Shown: positions 60,606 through 64,000 of the stretch, in pieces | Layout of the letters: each line of letters begins with the position of its first letter | Position numbering within the stretch: position 1 is the first letter of the stretch | Assembly (NCBI RefSeq): GCF_003610235.1 | Contig: NZ_RAPR01000001.1 | Coordinates: forward strand, 4,650,001 to 4,714,000 | Direction: 5' to 3' | DNA from: Catellatospora citrea | GTDB lineage: Bacteria; Actinomycetota; Actinomycetes; Mycobacteriales; Micromonosporaceae | Length of the DNA stretch: 64,000 nucleotides | Made by a program: the position numbers and the translations under genes | Notes under the pieces: generated by a model | The model's input: only the letters and a program-made list of their open reading frames with translations | Database searches by the model: none | Told to the model about the DNA's origin: nothing

Positions 60606-61667
60606 TCATCGAGCTTCGCGATGCTTTTCGGGGGTCTTCGGCGTATCCGGCGCGTCGGAGTCGTCCGGGCCCTCCAGCCGAGCGGCCCGATCCGCGGCGT
60701 CGTCCTCGGTCTCGGCCTGCACCGCCTCCGCCTCGGCCTTGGCGATGTCGCCGGGCGGCACCCACTCCAGATGGTGCTTGCGCGGGCGGCCCCAGGCCAG
60801 GTCGAACACCTTGCCGTTGGGGGAGGTGGCCGCGTAGGAGACGGCCCAGAGCACGATCTGGTTGAACAGGTACAGGTACAGCAGGAGGCCGACGGAGGCG
60901 GCCACCGCGACGTAGGCCGGGTTGTTCTCGGTGCGCTGGACGAAGTACCGGCCGAACTCGTTGAGCAGGGTGAGGCCCACCGCGATGATGCCGATCGCGG
61001 GCAGCAGCCGCCGGGGAGTCATGTGCACGCGCGGCAGCACGGTGATCAGCGCGAATCCGATCATGGCGTTGACCAGGATCGTCACCGAGTAGATGCTCAC
61101 CTTGAGCCAGAAGGCGCCGCTGGTGCCCGGCAGCAGGTCGAACAGGGTGACCAGGCCGTCGATCGCGGTCAGCGAGACGGCCATCAGCAGGCCGAGCGCG
61201 ATCAGCATGCCGAAGTCGGTCAGCCGCAGCACGAGGAAGTTGCCCGGGTGCTGGTCCAGCCCCCAGATCGCGCGCTGCGACGAGCGCCAGGCGTCCACCC
61301 AGCCGATGCCAGCCAGCACGAGGCTGATCAGGCCGACGGTGCCGATGGACCCGGCCGAGGTGCGCAGCTGTTCGGTGTTCACCGCGGGGAAGTAGCTGAC
61401 GAGGAACCGGTCCACGTCGGCCACCAGGTCGGCGTTGCCGGAGAAGACCTTGACCAGCACCGCGTACGCCACCATGGTCAGCGCGAACGCGGCGAAGAAG
61501 GCGTAGTAGGCGATCGCCGCGGCCAGCCGCCCGGCCAGCACGTCGGCGTAGCGTTCCTTCATCCGCCACAGGTGGTCGAAGGCGGCAGACCGCTTGCGAG
61601 CCCGGTCCACCAGCGCGTCATAACGGGCGCCGACGGCCTCGGTCATCCGCTGCACCCAACCCACCAC
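60606..61667 (-). CDS. YihY/virulence factor BrkB family membrane protein
   Basis: A 353-residue membrane protein with six predicted helices. The family features are AGRLAAAIAYYAFFAAFAL (about 44-62), VGLISLVLAGIGWVDAWRSSQRAIWGLDQ (about 110-138), and YLYLFNQIVLWAVSYAA near residue 275. The C-terminal 60 residues are charged and disordered. Members have been called ribonuclease BN in error; the function is unclear, probably in the envelope. The start is uncertain: GTG 61667 with AGGGGG about 11 nt upstream is used, and other GTGs and an ATG at 61646 are possible. Confidence 0.85.
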   Translation of the reverse strand: MVGWVQRMTEAVGARYDALVDRARKRSAAFDHLWRMKERYADVLAGRLAAAIAYYAFFAAFALTMVAYAVLVKVFSGNADLVADVDRFLVSYFPAVNTEQLRTSAGSIGTVGLISLVLAGIGWVDAWRSSQRAIWGLDQHPGNFLVLRLTDFGMLIALGLLMAVSLTAIDGLVTLFDLLPGTSGAFWLKVSIYSVTILVNAMIGFALITVLPRVHMTPRRLLPAIGIIAVGLTLLNEFGRYFVQRTENNPAYVAVAASVGLLLYLYLFNQIVLWAVSYAATSPNGKVFDLAWGRPRKHHLEWVPPGDIAKAEAEAVQAETEDDAADRAARLEGPDDSDAPDTPKTPEKHREAR

Positions 61668-61759
61668 AGCCACCACCCCCTCATCCTCCCCGACCCCCGC
61701 ACCGCCCCGCCGCCCGATCCCCCACCGCCCGCGCCCACCCGCCCCTCCCTGCCGCAACT

Positions 61760-61808
61760 CTTAAAAAGTCGCGCCTTCCGGGACGTCCGGAAGGCGCGAC
61801 TCTTTAAG
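61760..61808. terminator. long hairpin after the alpha-glucosidase gene
   Basis: Arms of 22 nt (CTTAAAAAGTCGCGCCTTCCGG with CCGGAAGGCGCGACTCTTTAAG, both split by reading as 61760-61781 and 61787-61808) pair at 21 positions. AT-rich ends make it a strong stem with U-rich outer base on both strands. It lies 98 bp beyond the GH13 stop. Confidence 0.75.
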
Positions 61809-61905
61809 ACGTGCGGCCCGAGGACGGGCCAGGCCCGGCTCGGCCCGCGCTGGGTGGGCGCGGCGGGGGTGGGCCGAAGGCCCGCCCCCGTGGGCGGGGT
61901 GTCGG

Positions 61906-63504
61906 TCAGGCGGTGAGCCAGACCGTGGTGTCGGCGGGGAGGTGGCCGTCCTCGTGCAGGGGGCCGCTGGCCAGCAGGATGTCGCCGGTCAGGTTCAGTT
62001 CGGCGAGGTCGAGGGCGCGGTCGGCGATGTTGACGACCACCACGACGCCGGGCTCGCGGACGAAGGCCAGCACGCCCTCGGGCGCGTCCAGCCAGGTCAG
62101 CGTGCCGCCGCCGAGCGCGGGCAGCTCCTTGCGCAGGCGCAGCGCCGCGCGGTAGAAGTTCAGCGTCGAGTCGGGGTCGGACTCCTGCGCCTGCGCGGTC
62201 AGCGCCTCCCACTTCGCCGGCTGCGGCAGCCACGGCGTGCCCAGGCCGTCCGGGTTGAACCGGAAGCCCTCGGCCGCCGTGCCACCCCAGGGCAGCGGCA
62301 CCCGGCAGCCGTCGCGGCTCTCCCCGGTGCGCTTGAACGACGGGTCCTCGCGCAGCTCGTCGGGCAGGTCGAGGACCTCGTTGAGGCCCAGCTCCTCGCC
62401 GTTGTAGAGGTAGGCGGAGCCGGGCAGGGCCAGCATCAGCAGGGTGGCGGCGCGGGCCCGGCGCAGGCCGAGGTCGCCGTCGCCGTAGCGGGTGACGTGG
62501 CGGAACTTGTCGTGGTTGGACAGCACCCAGGTGGTCGGCGCGCCGACCAGGGCGGCCTCGGCCAGCGACTTGTCGATGATGGTGCGGAACGACGCCGGGT
62601 CGAAGTCGGCCATCATGAAGTCGAAGTTGAAGGCCTGGTGCAACTCGTCGCGGCCGATGTAGCGGGCGAGCCGCTCCGGGGACTCCACCCACGCCTCGGC
62701 CACGGCCATCCGGCCGCCCGGGTACGCGTCCAGGATGGGCCGCCACTCGCGGTAGATGTCGTGCACGCCGTCCTGGTCGAAGTACGGCAGGCGCTCGCTG
62801 CCGAGCATCTCGACCTGGCGGCCGCCCTCGTCGGAGGTGCGGCCCACCGACGGCAGGCCCGCCTCCTTGATCATGCCGTGCGCGACGTCGATGCGGAATC
62901 CGTCCACGCCCCGGTCCAGCCAGAACCGCAGCACGTCGCGGAACTCCGCGCGCACCTCGGGGTTCTCCCAGTTCAGGTCGGGCTGCTCGGGGGCGAACAG
63001 GTGCAGGTACCACTGCCCGTCGGGCACCCGGGTCCAGGCCCGGCCGCCGAAGATCGACTCCCAGTCGTTGGGCGGCAGCTCGCCGTGCTCGCCCTGCCCC
63101 TCGCGGAACATGTACCGCTCGCGCTCGGCCGAACCGGGTGCGGCCGCCAGCGCCGCCTGGAACCAGGCGTGCTGGTCCGAGGAGTGGTTGGGGACCAGGT
63201 CGACGATGATCCGGATGCCCAGCGCGTGGGCGTCCTTCATCATGTCGTCGAAGTCGGACAGGGTGCCGAAGCGCGGATCCACGTCGCGGTAGTCGGCGAC
63301 GTCGTAACCGCCGTCGGCCAGCGGCGAGGTGAAGAACGGGCTCAGCCAGATCGCGTCGACGCCGAGTTCGCGCAGGTACGGCAGCTTGCCGCGCACGCCC
63401 TGCAGATCACCGGTGCCGTCACCGTCGGCGTCGGCGAAGCTGCGCGGGTAGATCTGGTAGACGACGGCGTCGCGCCACCAGTCGTCGTTTGCCTGCGTGG
63501 TCAC
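61906..63504 (-). CDS. GH13 alpha-glucosidase
   Basis: A 532-residue alpha-amylase-family glucosidase (AglA/oligo-1,6-glucosidase type) that hydrolyses alpha-glucosides such as maltose. Conserved regions: VVYQIYPRSFADADGDGTGDL (about 14-34), DLVPNHSSDQH (about 100-110), the nucleophile Asp in DGFRIDVAHG (about 196-205), the acid/base Glu in AVAEAWVES (about 266-274), and SNHDKFR (about 329-335). GTG 63504 has GGAAAGG 7 nt upstream and overlaps the stop of a small ORF (GTGA). A LacI-type repressor gene lies just upstream on the same strand. Confidence 0.95.
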   Translation of the reverse strand: MTTQANDDWWRDAVVYQIYPRSFADADGDGTGDLQGVRGKLPYLRELGVDAIWLSPFFTSPLADGGYDVADYRDVDPRFGTLSDFDDMMKDAHALGIRIIVDLVPNHSSDQHAWFQAALAAAPGSAERERYMFREGQGEHGELPPNDWESIFGGRAWTRVPDGQWYLHLFAPEQPDLNWENPEVRAEFRDVLRFWLDRGVDGFRIDVAHGMIKEAGLPSVGRTSDEGGRQVEMLGSERLPYFDQDGVHDIYREWRPILDAYPGGRMAVAEAWVESPERLARYIGRDELHQAFNFDFMMADFDPASFRTIIDKSLAEAALVGAPTTWVLSNHDKFRHVTRYGDGDLGLRRARAATLLMLALPGSAYLYNGEELGLNEVLDLPDELREDPSFKRTGESRDGCRVPLPWGGTAAEGFRFNPDGLGTPWLPQPAKWEALTAQAQESDPDSTLNFYRAALRLRKELPALGGGTLTWLDAPEGVLAFVREPGVVVVVNIADRALDLAELNLTGDILLASGPLHEDGHLPADTTVWLTA

Positions 63505-63737
63505 TGGCAGTCCTTTCCAGGGGTGGCGCATGAGCGGCTGCGCGGGCTGTCGGTCGAGAGGCAAGCAGGGCCGCGGCTGCCGTGGGCGTGGGCCGGGGGC
63601 GAAACGCGCTGCTCAGCGGCCCGGGAGGCGGGCGCGGGCGGCTGAGAGAGCGGTTTCTCGCCGGCCATGCCGCTGCGGCCGGGCAGCGCGATGGCCACCG
63701 TGCCGACGGCGGCGGTGGCGCGGCTGCTGCGGCGCAT
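63501..63737 (-). CDS. small ORF coupled to the alpha-glucosidase gene
   Basis: A 78-residue ORF from ATG 63737, with one of the strongest Shine-Dalgarno sites of the window (CTGGAGGAAAC). The start MRRSSRATAAVGTVAIALPG looks like an N-terminal export signal, such as that of a sugar-binding lipoprotein, but the rest is Pro/Ser/Arg-rich without fold and has several Cys (PACLSTDS, SRSCATPGKDC). The stop overlaps the GH13 start in GTGA. It may be a leader peptide for translational coupling, or the remnant of a lost transporter component. Uncertain whether the product is functional. Confidence 0.5.
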   Translation of the reverse strand: MRRSSRATAAVGTVAIALPGRSGMAGEKPLSQPPAPASRAAEQRVSPPAHAHGSRGPACLSTDSPRSRSCATPGKDCQ

Positions 63738-63800
63738 GTTTCCTCCAGGAGCGAGCGTCTCGCGGGCTAAGAACGCCACGAGGACTCATGAAGGATGTCG

Positions 63801-63821
63801 TGCAAGTTGCGCAAGAGTCAA
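63801..63821 (-). promoter_or_regulatory. putative promoter/LacI-type operator of the alpha-glucosidase operon
   Basis: On the minus strand TTGACT (63816-63821, -35-like) is followed by CTTGCGCAA and CTTGC direct repeats, with the palindrome TTGCGCAA at 63807-63814. CTTGC repeats resemble MalR-type operators of actinobacteria (from memory). A further GAAACTTTC-like palindrome lies at about 63830-63845, before the LacI gene's end. Confidence 0.45.
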
Positions 63822-63864
63822 GCAGGCGATTTCAGAAAGTTTCAATCATCATACTGACGCTCCG

Positions 63865-64000
63865 TCACCCGCTGTGGGCGGCGGTGGATCCCCGAACGAC
63901 CAGCTCCGGTCGGAAAATGTACTCCGAGTGCGGCGCGGGGTGTCCCTTGATCTCGTCCACGAGGGCCCGCACGGCCGCCACGGCCATCGCCCGCACCGGC
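63865..64000 (-). CDS. LacI family repressor, C-terminal end (partial)
   Basis: The last 44 residues of a gene that continues past the window edge: VRAMAVAAVRALVDEIKG, then YIFRPELVVRGSTAAHSG. The RPELVVRGSTA end is the standard C terminus of LacI/GalR regulators. The DNA-binding domain is outside. It is encoded upstream of, and on the same strand as, the alpha-glucosidase and would be expected to control it in response to a maltose-type sugar (inference from position). Confidence 0.85.
   Translation of the reverse strand, partial: PVRAMAVAAVRALVDEIKGHPAPHSEYIFRPELVVRGSTAAHSG

Overview
The window is high-GC DNA with GTG/ATG starts, very short intergenic gaps and many genes that look leaderless (a TANNNT -10 box 6-9 nt before the start codon). 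Gene content and order point to an actinobacterium, most probably of the family Micromonosporaceae (inference). It is a chromosomal housekeeping region: two tRNA genes, no rRNA, no CRISPR array, no insertion sequence and no prophage. The one clear mobile element is an intein.

Layout. (1) 1-8.3 kb: acyl-CoA dehydrogenase, small membrane proteins, an intein-split Rv2578c-type radical SAM protein under a LexA-type SOS box, thioredoxin, a DCC protein, a MaoC dehydratase, a TrmH-type RNA methyltransferase. (2) 8.4-16.2 kb: small membrane proteins, a sigma factor coupled to a membrane-anchored sensor-like protein, a PHP phosphoesterase, MarC, a RecB-type nuclease, a Fur regulator. (3) 16.3-46.7 kb: a block whose order matches, from memory, M. 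tuberculosis Rv0991c-Rv1018c: FmdB, 5-FTHF cyclo-ligase, galU, glp, rimJ-like, glpR, tRNA-Ala, Pmt, rsmI, metG, tatD, rsmA, ispE, then glmU, prs, rplY, pth. A large diguanylate cyclase, a cytochrome P450 (where other actinobacteria carry rpfB), an ABC-F ATPase, two DUF4383 genes and a TetR/desaturase pair are interleaved. (4) 46.8-51.5 kb: polyprenyl glycosylphosphotransferase, cysQ and cysDN (sulfate activation). (5) 51.6-61.7 kb: GNAT/SPFH pair, galE-galK (Leloir pathway), a CorC-like CBS protein, an ECF sigma factor fused to a membrane anchor and extracytoplasmic domain, trpS, and a YihY-type membrane protein. (6) 61.9-64 kb: a GH13 alpha-glucosidase preceded by a translationally coupled small ORF, and the 3' end of a LacI-type repressor.

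How the genes work together. galE, galK and galU form UDP-galactose/UDP-glucose. glmU supplies UDP-GlcNAc for peptidoglycan, ispE isoprenoid precursors, and prs PRPP. rsmA, rsmI, the TrmH protein, rplY, pth, metG and trpS serve translation. Glp and GlpR belong to the divisome/elongasome in corynebacteria. cysD, cysN and cysQ make APS and remove PAP, with no APS kinase here.

The most unusual items are: the intein placed inside the [4Fe-4S] cysteine motif of an SOS-controlled radical SAM protein; the single-chain ECF sigma factor-membrane-sensor protein, with a split counterpart 46 kb away; a HTH protein with a possible homing-endonuclease-like domain beside tRNA-Gln; and a family of long intergenic palindromes, two of which are homologous in sequence.
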